From positions 1 through 17,928 of the forward strand of contig DBIU01000088.1 in the NCBI GenBank assembly GCA_002304735.1: a DNA stretch of 17,928 nucleotides. The letters are read 5' to 3'. Positions 1 to 8,500 of this stretch are shown here, piece after piece. The notes beneath the pieces were generated by a model. It had not been told where the DNA came from and did no database searches. It worked only from the letters and a program-made list of their open reading frames with translations. Numbering within the stretch: position 1 is the stretch's first letter; each line of letters begins with the position of its first letter. Both the position numbers and the translations under genes were made by a program. This DNA is from Ruminococcaceae bacterium UBA794 (lineage in GTDB: Bacteria; Bacillota; Clostridia; Oscillospirales; Ruminococcaceae).

Positions 1-351
1 AGAGCCGCGCGATAATCCCCGAAATGCGCGGAATGTTGTTGTTCTGCGAAATAATGAAGCTTACGAGCGTAGAGAGCGTTCGCAGGCTTCTTTCAGAGTT
101 TTGTCCGCGGAAAGCCGTTTTATGTATTCGGAATAATCCGCGTCCAAATCAAAATACTCGCGCGCTTCGCTTTCGGTAAATCCCGAAATTTCCGCGAAAT
201 CGCCGTTTTCCCGCACAATTATGCGTTTCCCGCGTACAATTCCCGAAAAAACGCCGTTTTCTTCCTCAATCCAGCGAAAACACTGTCCGCAGAAGAACGT
301 TTTTCGCGGATTTAATTCATTCAGATTAATTTTAATTTTCAATTTTTTCAA
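1..351 (-). pseudogene. 8-oxoguanine DNA glycosylase (OGG family), N-terminal part, frame broken
   Basis: The first 96 codons read as the N-terminal domain of an OGG/AlkA-superfamily base-excision repair glycosylase, which removes 8-oxoguanine. They contain the family's FFCGQCFRW block near residues 19-27 and the YFDLDADY block near residues 66-73. The frame stops at 61-63. On the same strand a second frame then encodes LVSFIISQNNNIPRI and runs to the window edge, and this is the next conserved block of the family. In relatives the two blocks are joined by about 12 more residues containing a GIRxLRQDP-like motif, absent here. A deletion of roughly 34 bp near positions 71-76 would explain both the missing motif and the frame change. 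The start is probably TTG at 351 behind an AAGGGG site at 355-360, although TTG at 342 is possible. The helix-hairpin-helix and catalytic lysine lie outside the window. It is either a real pseudogene or an assembly error. Confidence 0.8.
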
Positions 352-374
352 AAACCCCTTGATTATTTATCTTA

Positions 375-403
375 ATTATAATACAATAGAAGTAAGATTT
401 CAA
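375..403 (-). promoter_or_regulatory. Sigma-A-type promoter for the glycosylase gene
   Basis: On the minus strand there is a -35 box TTGAAA (398-403), a 17-bp spacer and a perfect -10 box TATAAT (375-380). It sits about 25 bp upstream of the start of the glycosylase frame. Repeat copy A (406-422) lies immediately upstream of the -35 box. Confidence 0.75.
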
Positions 404-405
404 TA

Positions 406-422
406 GGCTGCACCGCATAATT
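406..422 (-). repeat. 17-bp repeat, copy A (inverted)
   Basis: The plus strand reads GGCTGCACCGCATAATT. This is the exact reverse complement of copy C at 1332-1348 and matches copy B at 561-577 at 15 of 17 positions in inverted orientation. Apart from these repeats, the gap 352-608 holds only the minus-strand promoter and A/T-rich sequence. I see no convincing plus-strand promoter in it. Confidence 0.7.
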
Positions 423-560
423 ATTTTCGTTTGATTGTGCAGAAGATTTTTCGTCAGATTGTACAAAAATGACGCAGGAATACTGTATGTATTTCAAGGA
501 ATTTTTGGGCAATATGGCGGAAAATAATCAAACAAGCAAATGAAAAAGGCGCCAGCCGGT

Positions 561-577
561 AATTGTGCGGTGCTGCC
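561..577 (+). repeat. 17-bp repeat, copy B (direct)
   Basis: AATTGTGCGGTGCTGCC, which differs from copy C at two positions. It lies 31 bp upstream of the DUF6062-type start codon. With copy A it could form an imperfect long-range hairpin across 406-577. Short matching segments (TTTGATT at 431-437 and AATCAAA at about 526-533) lie inside that interval. Confidence 0.6.
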
Positions 578-608
578 AACACCAAAACAATAAATTTGCG
601 GAGGAAAT

Positions 609-1310
609 ATGAGAGAAAGTCTGCTTACCATACCGATAAACGAGGTTTTCGAGCCGAAATGCGGCTGTCCGCTGTGCGCTATGCGAAATTCCGTCGAGGA
701 ACACATCTGCGAGTACATAATGGGCGCGGCGATGATGGAACCCGACGTCCGCGAGGAAACAAACGCGCTCGGCTTTTGCCTTACGCACTATGATATGCTC
801 CTCAAACAAAACAACCGCCTTTCGCTTGCGCTTATGCTCAACACGCATCTCGCGCAGCTCCGCGAGGAGGTTCTCGACAAAAAGGACGGTATGTTCGGGA
901 AAAGCAAGGCAAAAAAGCTTTCCGAGGAGAAAGAAACCTGCTTTGTCTGCTCAAAGGTCGATTGGGGCGTTAACCATATGCTTGAAACGGTTTTCACGAT
1001 GTTCAAGAACGAGGAAAGCTTCAGAAAGCTCTATTCCGAGCAGGAATATCTCTGTATGCCGCACTATCGCAGGCTTATGAGCGCCGCTCCGAACAAGCTT
1101 AAAAAGGACGACCTCAAGGCTTTTCAGGACGCGACGGACGCGCTTGCCGCAAAGTACGCGAAAACGCTCAATGAGGACGTGAAAGCGTTCTGCGACAGCT
1201 TCGACTATCGAAACGCGGGAAAGCTCCACAACGAGGATATGGCGCACGTCAGAAGCTCTATCGAGCGCGCAATCGAGTTTCTTACGTCAAGGAAGGCATC
1301 GCACAATTAA
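609..1310 (+). CDS. DUF6062-type cysteine-rich cytosolic protein
   Basis: This 233-residue soluble protein resembles the DUF6062 family of Clostridia (recognised from memory; function unknown). It has no signal peptide or membrane segment. Its cysteines and histidines fall into two similar modules: C20-x2-C23 with C57-x2-H60, and C111-x2-C114 with C149-x2-H152. The gaps between the pairs are 33 and 34 residues. Both second pairs are followed by a tyrosine (CxxHY), so the protein looks like an internal duplication of a CCCH metal-binding unit, probably for zinc. An extra cysteine, C18, precedes the first pair. The charged central linker (about 84-110) is rich in lysine and glutamate. The ATG at 609 follows a good GGAGGAAAT ribosome site at about 599-607. 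The gene stands alone between copies of a 17-bp repeat and ends at its own likely terminator. Confidence 0.85.
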   Translation: MRESLLTIPINEVFEPKCGCPLCAMRNSVEEHICEYIMGAAMMEPDVREETNALGFCLTHYDMLLKQNNRLSLALMLNTHLAQLREEVLDKKDGMFGKSKAKKLSEEKETCFVCSKVDWGVNHMLETVFTMFKNEESFRKLYSEQEYLCMPHYRRLMSAAPNKLKKDDLKAFQDATDALAAKYAKTLNEDVKAFCDSFDYRNAGKLHNEDMAHVRSSIERAIEFLTSRKASHN

Positions 1311-1327
1311 CGGCTTGCGCCTTTTTT
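1293..1327 (+). terminator. Probable intrinsic terminator overlapping the end of the DUF6062-type gene
   Basis: AAGGC (1293-1297) plus GCA (1301-1303) can pair with TGC (1316-1318) plus GCCTT (1319-1323), leaving a three-base bulge. The stem is followed directly by a T run. The 5' arm lies inside the last codons of the gene. Confidence 0.5.
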
Positions 1328-1331
1328 GCAC

Positions 1332-1348
1332 AATTATGCGGTGCAGCC
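1332..1348 (+). repeat. 17-bp repeat, copy C
   Basis: AATTATGCGGTGCAGCC, a perfect inverted match to copy A at 406-422. Together A and C bracket 943 bp containing only the DUF6062-type gene. A GCACAATTA segment just before it (1327-1335) also occurs at 1301-1309. Confidence 0.7.
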
Positions 1349-1389
1349 CAAGAAACCCCCGCGAAAAATAAATTTACAGGACAGATAAA

Positions 1390-2403
1390 ATGAATATTTT
1401 AGCAATTGAAAGCTCCTGCGACGAAACAGCAGCGGCTGTCGTCCGCGACGGACGAGAGATTATTTCCTCTGTTGTCGCAACGCAGATTGAAGAACACCGC
1501 TTATACGGGGGAGTCGTCCCCGAAATCGCTTCAAGACGGCACTGTGAAAGCATTTACGCTGTCGTTGACGAGGCTCTAGCAAAGGCTGAGACGACGCTCG
1601 GCGATATCGACGCTATCGGCGTGACTTACGCGCCGGGGCTTGTCGGAGCGCTGCTTGTCGGAGTAAACTTCGCAAAGGGACTTGCCTTCGCCGCAAACAA
1701 GCCGCTTATTCCGGTTCACCACATTCGCGGTCACATCGCGGCGAATTATCTCGCGCACAAAGACCTCGAGCCGCCGTATATGTGCCTTGTGGCTTCGGGC
1801 GGAAACAGCCTTATCGTTAAAGTGAACGGCTACACGGATTTCGAGATTGTCGGTCAGACGGTTGACGACGCGGCGGGAGAAGCGTTCGACAAGTCCGCGC
1901 GCGCAATGGGATTTCCCTATCCCGGCGGCGCTTTTATCGACAATGCCGCGAAAACGGGCGACGCTTCAAAGTACAAGCTCCCGAAGCCGCATACCGCAAA
2001 TCCCTATGATTTCAGCTTTTCGGGGCTGAAAACCGCCGTAATCAACCTTATCCACAACACCGAACAGCGCGGCGAAACGCTTGATATAAACAGCCTTGCC
2101 GCCTGCTTCCAAAAAACCGTAAGCGAAATTCTCACGGATAAATTTGTCGGAGCGGCGCGCGAAAACGGCTTCAACAAAATCGCGCTCGCGGGCGGAGTCG
2201 CGGCAAACGGCGGGCTTCGCGCCGCGCTTCAAGCCGCCGCGGACAAAAACGGAATGACGCTCTTTATCCCGCCGATTTCCCTTTGCGGCGACAACGCGGC
2301 GATGATAGGAAGTCAGGCTTTTTATGAGTATCAAAGCGGTAAAATCGCGAAAACCGACCTTAACGCATACGCGACAATGCGGCTTGACAAGGTGATTTGG
2401 TGA
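1390..2403 (+). CDS. tsaD: tRNA N6-adenosine threonylcarbamoyltransferase TsaD
   Basis: This is the TsaD/Kae1/Qri7 enzyme. With TsaB and TsaE it transfers the threonylcarbamoyl group from threonylcarbamoyl-AMP to A37 of ANN-decoding tRNAs, giving t6A. At 337 residues it is full length. The ASKHA fold motifs are present: IESSCDETAAA at the N-terminus, the metal-binding HHIRGH with H111 and H115, the GEAFDK block (about 163-168), FSFSGLKTAV, LAGGVAANGGLR and the C-terminal CGDNAAMIG. The usual SGGH(T/S) block reads SGGNS (136-140), an asparagine also seen in archaeal Kae1, so activity is not in doubt. The ribosome site before ATG 1390 is weak (AGGA at about 1378-1381). The gene heads a compact plus-strand operon. 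TsaB, TsaC and TsaE are not in the window. Confidence 0.97.
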   Translation: MNILAIESSCDETAAAVVRDGREIISSVVATQIEEHRLYGGVVPEIASRRHCESIYAVVDEALAKAETTLGDIDAIGVTYAPGLVGALLVGVNFAKGLAFAANKPLIPVHHIRGHIAANYLAHKDLEPPYMCLVASGGNSLIVKVNGYTDFEIVGQTVDDAAGEAFDKSARAMGFPYPGGAFIDNAAKTGDASKYKLPKPHTANPYDFSFSGLKTAVINLIHNTEQRGETLDINSLAACFQKTVSEILTDKFVGAARENGFNKIALAGGVAANGGLRAALQAAADKNGMTLFIPPISLCGDNAAMIGSQAFYEYQSGKIAKTDLNAYATMRLDKVIW

Positions 2404-2407
2404 CGAA

Positions 2408-3247
2408 ATGAACGGATTTTTGGGGCTTATCTTCATAATGAACGGCAGACGCGTGACGGCTGCGGGAAAAGCGCTCTGCGAAACGGCTGCTTCTCCCGAA
2501 GAACGCAAAATCGCCGCCGCTTTCCGCAGAGTTTATTTCGGGACAATCGCGCTTTGCGTTATGCTGATTGCGGCGCTTGCAGCCGTTATTATACTGAATA
2601 ATCCGTTCCTCGACAGCGGCACGAAACGCGTTGGAACGGTTCAAAATGACGGCAGAATAAGCTATGTTCAGGGCGAAAAGAAGCTTGTTTCCGCAAATCG
2701 GCTTGGTCTTGAGGACTGCGAGCTGAAAAGCGGCGACAAGGTTGTCATTTTCTTCGACAAAAACGACGAAATAAAATCCGCTTATCCGCGCGATTTTTAC
2801 GATAAATACACGGAAACCCGCGTTCTGACAATCGTTTTCGCGGCGCTTCTCGGAATAACGGTTCTGCTGCTTTATGCGTTTGTGATATGCAGGCTCACGC
2901 CGTTCGGAAGGGCTTGGTATCTCTATTGCAGAGAACTCAAAAATTACGGAAAGCCGCAATTGTCCAAAGGGAAAAAAGCGCTGATTTACGCGGCTGCGGG
3001 CGTCGTTGCGCTTGCTTTGCTTTATCCGCAGATTACCGTTTTGGTCGGTGAAATACGCGAAATGCGGGAGATTGAAGAATTTGGGAATAAGATTAAGTCG
3101 GTTGGCGAGGCGGCGGAAAGGGCGCAGGAAATCTCCGCTAATCTCGACGGCTTAAACGAGAATTTAAGCGATAACAGCGGGCTTGACAAGGCTAAAAGCG
3201 CCGCGGAGAAGATAAGCGAAATAAAGAACAATTTGCAGTCGAGGTGA
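2408..3247 (+). CDS. Three-TM membrane protein with C-terminal coiled coil, function unknown
   Basis: I do not recognise the family. The 279-residue protein has hydrophobic segments at about 42-63, 139-161 and 190-213. A roughly 75-residue polar region, possibly a small beta domain, lies between the first two. The C-terminal tail from about 216 to 279 is rich in Glu/Lys/Ala with heptad-like spacing, typical of a coiled coil. The N-terminal 40 residues are basic and probably cytosolic. The start is four bases after the tsaD stop. A GGTGA site overlapping that stop (2399-2403) gives translational coupling. ATG 2438 would be an alternative start without a better ribosome site. The following gene starts just downstream of its stop, so it is firmly inside the operon. 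Confidence 0.8.
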   Translation: MNGFLGLIFIMNGRRVTAAGKALCETAASPEERKIAAAFRRVYFGTIALCVMLIAALAAVIILNNPFLDSGTKRVGTVQNDGRISYVQGEKKLVSANRLGLEDCELKSGDKVVIFFDKNDEIKSAYPRDFYDKYTETRVLTIVFAALLGITVLLLYAFVICRLTPFGRAWYLYCRELKNYGKPQLSKGKKALIYAAAGVVALALLYPQITVLVGEIREMREIEEFGNKIKSVGEAAERAQEISANLDGLNENLSDNSGLDKAKSAAEKISEIKNNLQSR

Positions 3248-3252
3248 CTTTT

Positions 3253-3780
3253 TTGAAGAATATTGTATTTATCGGTATGCCGGCGGCGGGGAAGTCCACA
3301 ATCGGCGTCATCCTCGCAAAAACGCTCGGATTTGAGTTTATAGACACGGATTTGATTATCCAAAAGCAAACGGGCAAGCTTTTGCAGGAAATTATCGACA
3401 AGGACGGGCTTGACAGGTTTTGTATCTGCGAGGAACGCGCCGTGATGTCGGTTGAACAGACGGAAAACGCAGTTATCGCGACGGGCGGAAGCGCCGTTTA
3501 CAGCAGGGACGCTATGCTTTTTCTAAAGAAAAGCTCGGTTATTTACTACCTTTCGCTGCCAACGGACGAGCTTTTGAAGCGCCTTGGCAATATCAAAACG
3601 CGCGGTATAGCAATGCGTCCCGGCGAAAGCGTAGACGAGGTTTTCGCGCACAGAAAAGCGCTTTACGAGGAATATGCCGACGTTACCGTCGATTGCTTCG
3701 GGAAAACCACAGAGCAAATTGTCGCGGAAATTATGGATTATCACAAAATAATCGGCGCAAAAGAGGTGCGAAATGCCTGA
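3253..3780 (+). CDS. Divergent shikimate kinase (AroK)-family P-loop kinase
   Basis: A small nucleoside-monophosphate-kinase fold protein of 175 residues from the chosen start. Walker A is GMPAAGKST (8-16, K14). DTD at 31-33 supplies the usual shikimate-binding aspartate, and R134 in the HRKALYEEYAD segment matches the family's C-terminal arginine. Two shikimate-site features differ from classical AroK. The F-R motif that carries the Arg58 equivalent is F56-C57, and the GGG of the substrate loop is GGS (78-80). It may therefore be a clostridial side branch whose substrate is not proven to be shikimate. No other aromatic-pathway genes are nearby. I prefer TTG 3253 as start because the strong GAGGTGA site (3241-3247) lies five bases before it. 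The GTG at 3244 lies inside that site. The last eight bases overlap the next gene. Confidence 0.8.
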   Translation: MKNIVFIGMPAAGKSTIGVILAKTLGFEFIDTDLIIQKQTGKLLQEIIDKDGLDRFCICEERAVMSVEQTENAVIATGGSAVYSRDAMLFLKKSSVIYYLSLPTDELLKRLGNIKTRGIAMRPGESVDEVFAHRKALYEEYADVTVDCFGKTTEQIVAEIMDYHKIIGAKEVRNA

Positions 3781-4825
3781 AAACGAAACTCCCGCAATGC
3801 CGCTGAAGGAAGGCTACAAAAAGCTTTGTCTGCGGCTCGGACTTATGATAATCGTGATTTTTTCATCGCGCGGAATTTGCTCGGTTTTGCTTTCGCTGCT
3901 GAAACCGTCGATTTCGTGGCTTAGCGTAACCGCCGCGTATCTCATTCAAACGGCTTTTTCGCTCGTTTTTCTGTATGCGATACCGATTGCCGCGACCGTG
4001 CTTCTGCTTAAAATTCCCGTGAAGAAAATGAACGCGGATATCTACAAAAAGCCGAAATATTTCGGAAGCGCGCTCGGAATGTTCCCCGCGTTTTACTCGC
4101 TCGCGATTATAGCAAATCTTCTCACAATGTGGATAACGAGCCTCGTCAAAACCACGAATTTCAACGACTCGTTCAACACGGTAAACGAGCTTACCGCGCC
4201 GAATACCGCGTGCGGAGTTATTCTTTTCGTGCAAATGGCTGTTCTTGCGCCGCTTTTTGAGGAATTTTGGTTTCGCGGAATGGTGCTTGAGAGCCTGCGC
4301 CCCTATGGAAACGGCGTCGCAATCTTCATTTCCGCGTTCCTTTTCGGGCTAACTCACGCGAATTTCGCGCAGTTTTTCTACGCGACAATTTTCGGCGTTT
4401 TCCTCGGATATATCGCCGTTTCCACAAGAAGCGTCGTCACAACGACCGTAATTCACGCGATTTTTAACTCGTTTTCCGCGTCAATTCTGCTTTTGCTTAC
4501 GAATAAATCTGTCGCCGATTTCATTATGCGGACGCAATCGGGACAAACCGGCGAAATGACTCCCGCAGTCGTTATTTACATCATAATTTGCTGCATTATG
4601 CTGCTCACGGCAGGAGTGGGTTTGATTATGGCTTGCTTCAAAATCGCAAAAATCAAAAAGTACAAGGTTCCCGTCGTTCAGACGGAGCTTTCCGCCAAAA
4701 AACGCTGGGCTATGTTCTTCTCGGCATTTACGGTTATTATCGGGCTTTGTCTTGCGGCTGACAGCTTTACGGCAAGGTTTATCCCGACAAAAATTTATCA
4801 GCTTATCAGCACTGTTTGGAGGTAA
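3773..4825 (+). CDS. CPBP-family intramembrane glutamic metalloprotease
   Basis: This 350-residue polytopic membrane protein belongs to the CPBP (Abi/CAAX-protease-like, Rce1-related) family. The three active-site motifs are visible: EEFWFR at 163-168 (E163/E164, R168), the histidine H195 in FGLTH, and H228 with N232 in IHAIFN. Hydrophobic segments occur at about 22-42, 52-80, 97-123, 146-162, 181-198, 201-216, 222-243, 263-285 and 310-330. The motifs lie in the middle, with two further helices after them. Bacterial CPBP proteins act in prenyl-protein-like processing, bacteriocin self-immunity or signalling, and the substrate here is unknown. The start overlaps the upstream kinase by eight bases, with AGAGGTG at 3762-3768 as ribosome site. 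No bacteriocin-type small gene is visible nearby, so an immunity role is not supported by context. Confidence 0.9.
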   Translation: MPENETPAMPLKEGYKKLCLRLGLMIIVIFSSRGICSVLLSLLKPSISWLSVTAAYLIQTAFSLVFLYAIPIAATVLLLKIPVKKMNADIYKKPKYFGSALGMFPAFYSLAIIANLLTMWITSLVKTTNFNDSFNTVNELTAPNTACGVILFVQMAVLAPLFEEFWFRGMVLESLRPYGNGVAIFISAFLFGLTHANFAQFFYATIFGVFLGYIAVSTRSVVTTTVIHAIFNSFSASILLLLTNKSVADFIMRTQSGQTGEMTPAVVIYIIICCIMLLTAGVGLIMACFKIAKIKKYKVPVVQTELSAKKRWAMFFSAFTVIIGLCLAADSFTARFIPTKIYQLISTVWR

Positions 4826-4830
4826 ATTGA

Positions 4831-5445
4831 ATGAACGATAATTCTCATCGCGTCAGTCTTAAAAAGGAAGAAAACAAAAGCTGGACGGACCCCGTTACCG
4901 GTGAAATCTATCCCGGCGGAAACCCGAACGCGGTTTCTCAGCCGTATTCCGCGCAGCCTATTCCGCAGCCCGTTAATATTCAGCAATCAAATTTTTCCGC
5001 GCAGAATATCCCGCAGGGAAATCCCGTTTTCACATCAAACAGCTTTGAGGTTTATCCTCAAAACACGGCAATTCAGCCCGCTCCCGCCGCGCTTCAGCCC
5101 GGAATGAAATACTGTAAGTACTGCGCGTCGCAAATTCCCGCCGCCGCGGTTGTCTGCGTAAAGTGCGGACGGCAGGTCGAGCAGCTTCAGAGCGCTCCCG
5201 TTCCAAATCAGCAGGTTATCATAAACACCGCGCCGCAAACGATGATTATGCCGACGGGAAAGCGCATAGACAAATGGGTCGCGTTCGTTCTCGCGTTTTT
5301 CCTCGGAGTTCTTGGCGTTCACCGCTTCTACGAGGGCAAAATCGGCACGGGTATCCTGTGGCTGCTTACGGGAGGAATGTTCGGCATAGGCTGGCTTGTC
5401 GATTGGATTACTATTCTTACAAAGCCAAATCCCTATTACGTTTAA
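4831..5445 (+). CDS. Zinc-ribbon and TM2-domain membrane protein
   Basis: A 204-residue protein in three parts. Residues 1-90 are low-complexity, rich in Pro, Gln, Asn and Ser, and probably disordered. Residues 95-112 form a short zinc ribbon (C95-x2-C98 ... C109-x2-C112). Residues 148-197 form a TM2 domain: two membrane helices (about 149-163 and 172-196) joined by the characteristic GVHRFYEGK turn, and the second helix carries the GIGWLVDW signature. TM2 domains occur in many bacterial membrane proteins of unclear role. It is the last gene of the tsaD operon, five bases after the protease stop. Its GGAGGT ribosome site (4818-4823) overlaps the end of the protease gene. It faces another zinc-ribbon membrane protein across a double terminator. 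Confidence 0.9.
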   Translation: MNDNSHRVSLKKEENKSWTDPVTGEIYPGGNPNAVSQPYSAQPIPQPVNIQQSNFSAQNIPQGNPVFTSNSFEVYPQNTAIQPAPAALQPGMKYCKYCASQIPAAAVVCVKCGRQVEQLQSAPVPNQQVIINTAPQTMIMPTGKRIDKWVAFVLAFFLGVLGVHRFYEGKIGTGILWLLTGGMFGIGWLVDWITILTKPNPYYV

Positions 5446-5464
5446 TTTGCATTAATTTGCATTA

Positions 5465-5496
5465 AAAAAGCTGCCGCGTATTTTCGGCAGCTTTTT
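5465..5496 (+). terminator. Intrinsic terminator of the tsaD operon
   Basis: A perfect stem pairs AAAAGCTGCCG (ending at 5476) with CGGCAGCTTTTT (from 5485), with an eight-base loop and a terminal T run. It starts 20 bases after the TM2 gene stop. Confidence 0.9.
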
Positions 5497-5504
5497 ACAT
5501 AAAG

Positions 5505-5531
5505 AAATCCCGCAGGAATACTGCGGGATTT
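5505..5531 (-). terminator. Intrinsic terminator of the 1036-residue gene, probably bidirectional
   Basis: An 11-bp perfect stem (5505-5515 with 5521-5531) closes a five-base loop. Read on the minus strand it ends in a T-rich tract (TTTCTTT). It lies 14 bases beyond the stop of the converging gene and could also back up termination on the plus strand. Confidence 0.85.
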
Positions 5532-5544
5532 TGCGTTATTCTTT

Positions 5545-8500
5545 TCAAACAGACGGGGAAATAGCGTTTTCAAGCGCTTCAACCGCATACGCAAATATCT
5601 TTGTAGACTTGCGCGATTTTCTCAAAAACGAGAGATTAAGCGTTCCGGAATCGTAAAGCTCATAAAGATTTTCAAAGTCCTCAGCAGCGGTTTCATACTT
5701 TTCGTCGGCATCGTCTAAAAGCGCGTTAATCTCGCTCATATTTAAGCCCGTCGCGCTGTTAGCCATACTAACGGCAGCGCTGTATCTCGAAGCGTATTCA
5801 AGCATAATGATTGTAAGCGAATCAATATCAAGCTCGTTAAACGCGACGTCATCGGCTCTCGTGCCAAATCCTTTCGGTCCGCCCATTCCCGCGGCATATT
5901 CCTGCTCAAGCGACTCCTTAACCGCGCTGTATCTGCTGTATTCGGACTTAAACGCGTTATATTCGTCCTCGGTCATATTGTAACCCTTTTGGGAAACGTT
6001 GGAATAAAGCTTTCCGATATCTTCTGCAAGCGCGTTCGCCCTCGCGGAAAGAACCTCGTCCGTGTTGTTGTACTGACTGTCAAAGTTCCCAACTTCTCTG
6101 CGCATATCCGCAATATCGTCCATAAGCTCTCTGATATCGCTTCTGTCAGCGGAAGGGCCTCTTTCAGCCACTCCGATAATCATATCAAGACCCGCCGAAA
6201 GAGCGTCGCCAAGCTCGCCCGCGTTCTGACCCTTAACAGCGCTTCTCATATCCTTGAGATATGCAATGATTTCCTTTTGCATTTCTTCGGGAATTTCGTC
6301 CATCGACTTGCCTATATCCGTGAAATCAATTACGTCGCTCGGAACGGAAATTTCACCCGACTTATTCTCGGCGGTAACCTCCGCGTTCATCGAGATTTTA
6401 CCGTACTGCGGAACGTCGAGAGCGAACTCCTCGATAACCTTTCCGTCGCCGTCCGTTTTTATGGAAACTATTATCTTCGCCGTGTTGATAACCGCCGAAA
6501 TATCGCCGAAGCTTGCGTTATCCTCCGTAAAATCGGCGGGAACGTCGACGCTAATCTCAATTTTGCCCTCTGTAATCGGCTTTCCGCAGAAGGTTGCTTC
6601 CTTTACCTCGCTGTACTTTGCGGTAAGAGAAATCTTTTTGTTGTTGTCGTAAACCGCGACTTTGCAGCTTCCGTCGGCGTCGCTTGTCTTTTCAAGATAA
6701 AGCGTAAACACGGGCTTTTCCTCTATTTCAAGAGCAAGCGCCGCGGTTTTGCCGCCCTTTGTCGAAACGTTAAAATCGCCCGCAAAGGATACCTTTCCTG
6801 CCGTTTCGCTGCCGTTAATAGCGCTGTAACTCTTTGCAAGAACCTTGCAATTATTGTCCGTAACGGTTTCAATCACAAGTCCGCAGGTCTGGGGAATAAC
6901 CTTATCCCACATTCCCGAAACGCTCTTGATTGCGTTCTTGAGCTGTTCCTCGGTCATCGAAGCGCCGCAGTCCGTCAAAAATGCCGCGAGTTTTCCGCAG
7001 AGATAGCTGTCGTCGGCGATAGCTTCGCAGGCTTTCGTCGCAAACTCCGCCATTTTCGCGCCGGTGAAATTAACCTTGATGTACTTGCCCTTTGCGGTTG
7101 CGCCCGCAACGATAATCTCGCCGTCCTCGACCTTGATTTCGCAGGATTTGTATACGTCAAGATAAGTGTTGACAAGCTTTTCGGTAATTCTCTTAAGCTC
7201 CTTTTCGTCAAGCTCCAGACAAACCGTGTTAACCTGACCCGCCTGTGAAGCGGAAGCCGTTCCGATATTCATCATAAACGCCTTGTCGGAAACGAACGGA
7301 AGCATAAGATAAACGTTTCCGTTTTCATCGACAATGCTCTTTGCATTAAGCTTAAGACCGTCGGCGTTCATTTCAAATCCACACTCTAAAGCCTTTTCGC
7401 TTGAAGTTAAGTCGACAACGAAGCCAAAGTTGTTAATCATCTTCAGCAATTCGTCGATATCGTTATCCGTAAAGTACATAAGTCCCGCAAGCTGCGCCTT
7501 AAAGCTGTCGGTGAGCTCAACGTTAAGCGTTGACGAAACCTTGACGGAATTTACTCCGTAGCTTTCGCTCATCGCTTTATTCACGGACTCAATCATAGCC
7601 TTTGCGTCAATTCCGGAAGCAACGGAATTTGCAATTCCGTAGGAAGAACGGGTGGGGGTAATTCCATAGCCTGCGCCGCCCATTCCGGAAATCGCTCCCG
7701 AAAACGCGGAGGAGGACCTTGTTGTCGCGCTCTTAATTCCGTCCGAGAGCGCCGCCATATCAATCTTATTTGTAATTTCCTTAATCGAATTGCCCTCAAC
7801 CATCGCGGCATAGCCTGAGTTGCCGAGGATAATGTTAAAGAAAAGCGACCTGTTTACGAAGAAAAGCACGCCCGCCGCTATCAAAACAGCGCCGATAACG
7901 GAAAGAACGGGGATAAGTATGTACTTTGCGACGCTCTTTTTCTTAATAGGCTTAACGACAGCCGCCGCAGCGCCCATTCCGTAATCGCCGAAAGGATTTT
8001 CCATAGGATTATTCTGAGGAACAGCCGCAGGAGCGGGTGTAGGAGCGGTATACGCAGGCGCAGTCATAGGAGCGGGTGTAGGAGCGGGAGCGGAATAGCT
8101 CGCCGCAGCTGCGGAATATCCCGTGGGCTGCTCGCTGAAATTGGATTCCGGAATACAGCCTGCCTCGCTGCTCTCGAGGTTTGTCGGCGCGGAAACGGCG
8201 GCGGCTTTATTCTCGGCAGCCTGCCAAAGAAGCTCTCCCTCGTTGCCCCACGGCTGTTTGCTTGCGGGAGCGGGAGCGGCGTCCGACTTATCTATCGCGG
8301 GCATCGAAGTATCGCTTGTGGGAATAGGAATTGAATATCCCGACTCAACGTTTTCGGCGGGAACGACCTCGGGATTGCCGGTTTCCGAAAGCGCCTCCGT
8401 TTTTGCCTCCGTCGAAGCGGAAACTGGCGCGCCGAGCGTTACGGGCGAAAGAACGTCAAAGGGCTTTACTTCAGCCGAAGCGCCCTTGTTTACGGGAGCG

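Noticed and set aside
406..1348. An insertion sequence ended by the 17-bp inverted repeats
   Set aside because: The only gene inside is a DUF6062-type protein without transposase motifs, and no target-site duplication is seen. It is kept only as a repeat observation.
1966..2959. Minus-strand open frames opposite the end of tsaD and the three-TM gene
   Set aside because: They have no ribosome sites or domains, and the plus-strand genes have coupled starts and a clear family (TsaD).
3244..3252. GTG start for the shikimate-kinase-like gene
   Set aside because: This GTG is part of the GAGGTGA ribosome site itself. TTG 3253 lies five bases after it and begins with the family's usual N-terminus.
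5989..7248. A 419-codon open frame on the plus strand
   Set aside because: It lies wholly inside the 1036-residue minus-strand gene, has no ribosome site or recognisable domain, and is an open complement produced by codon bias.
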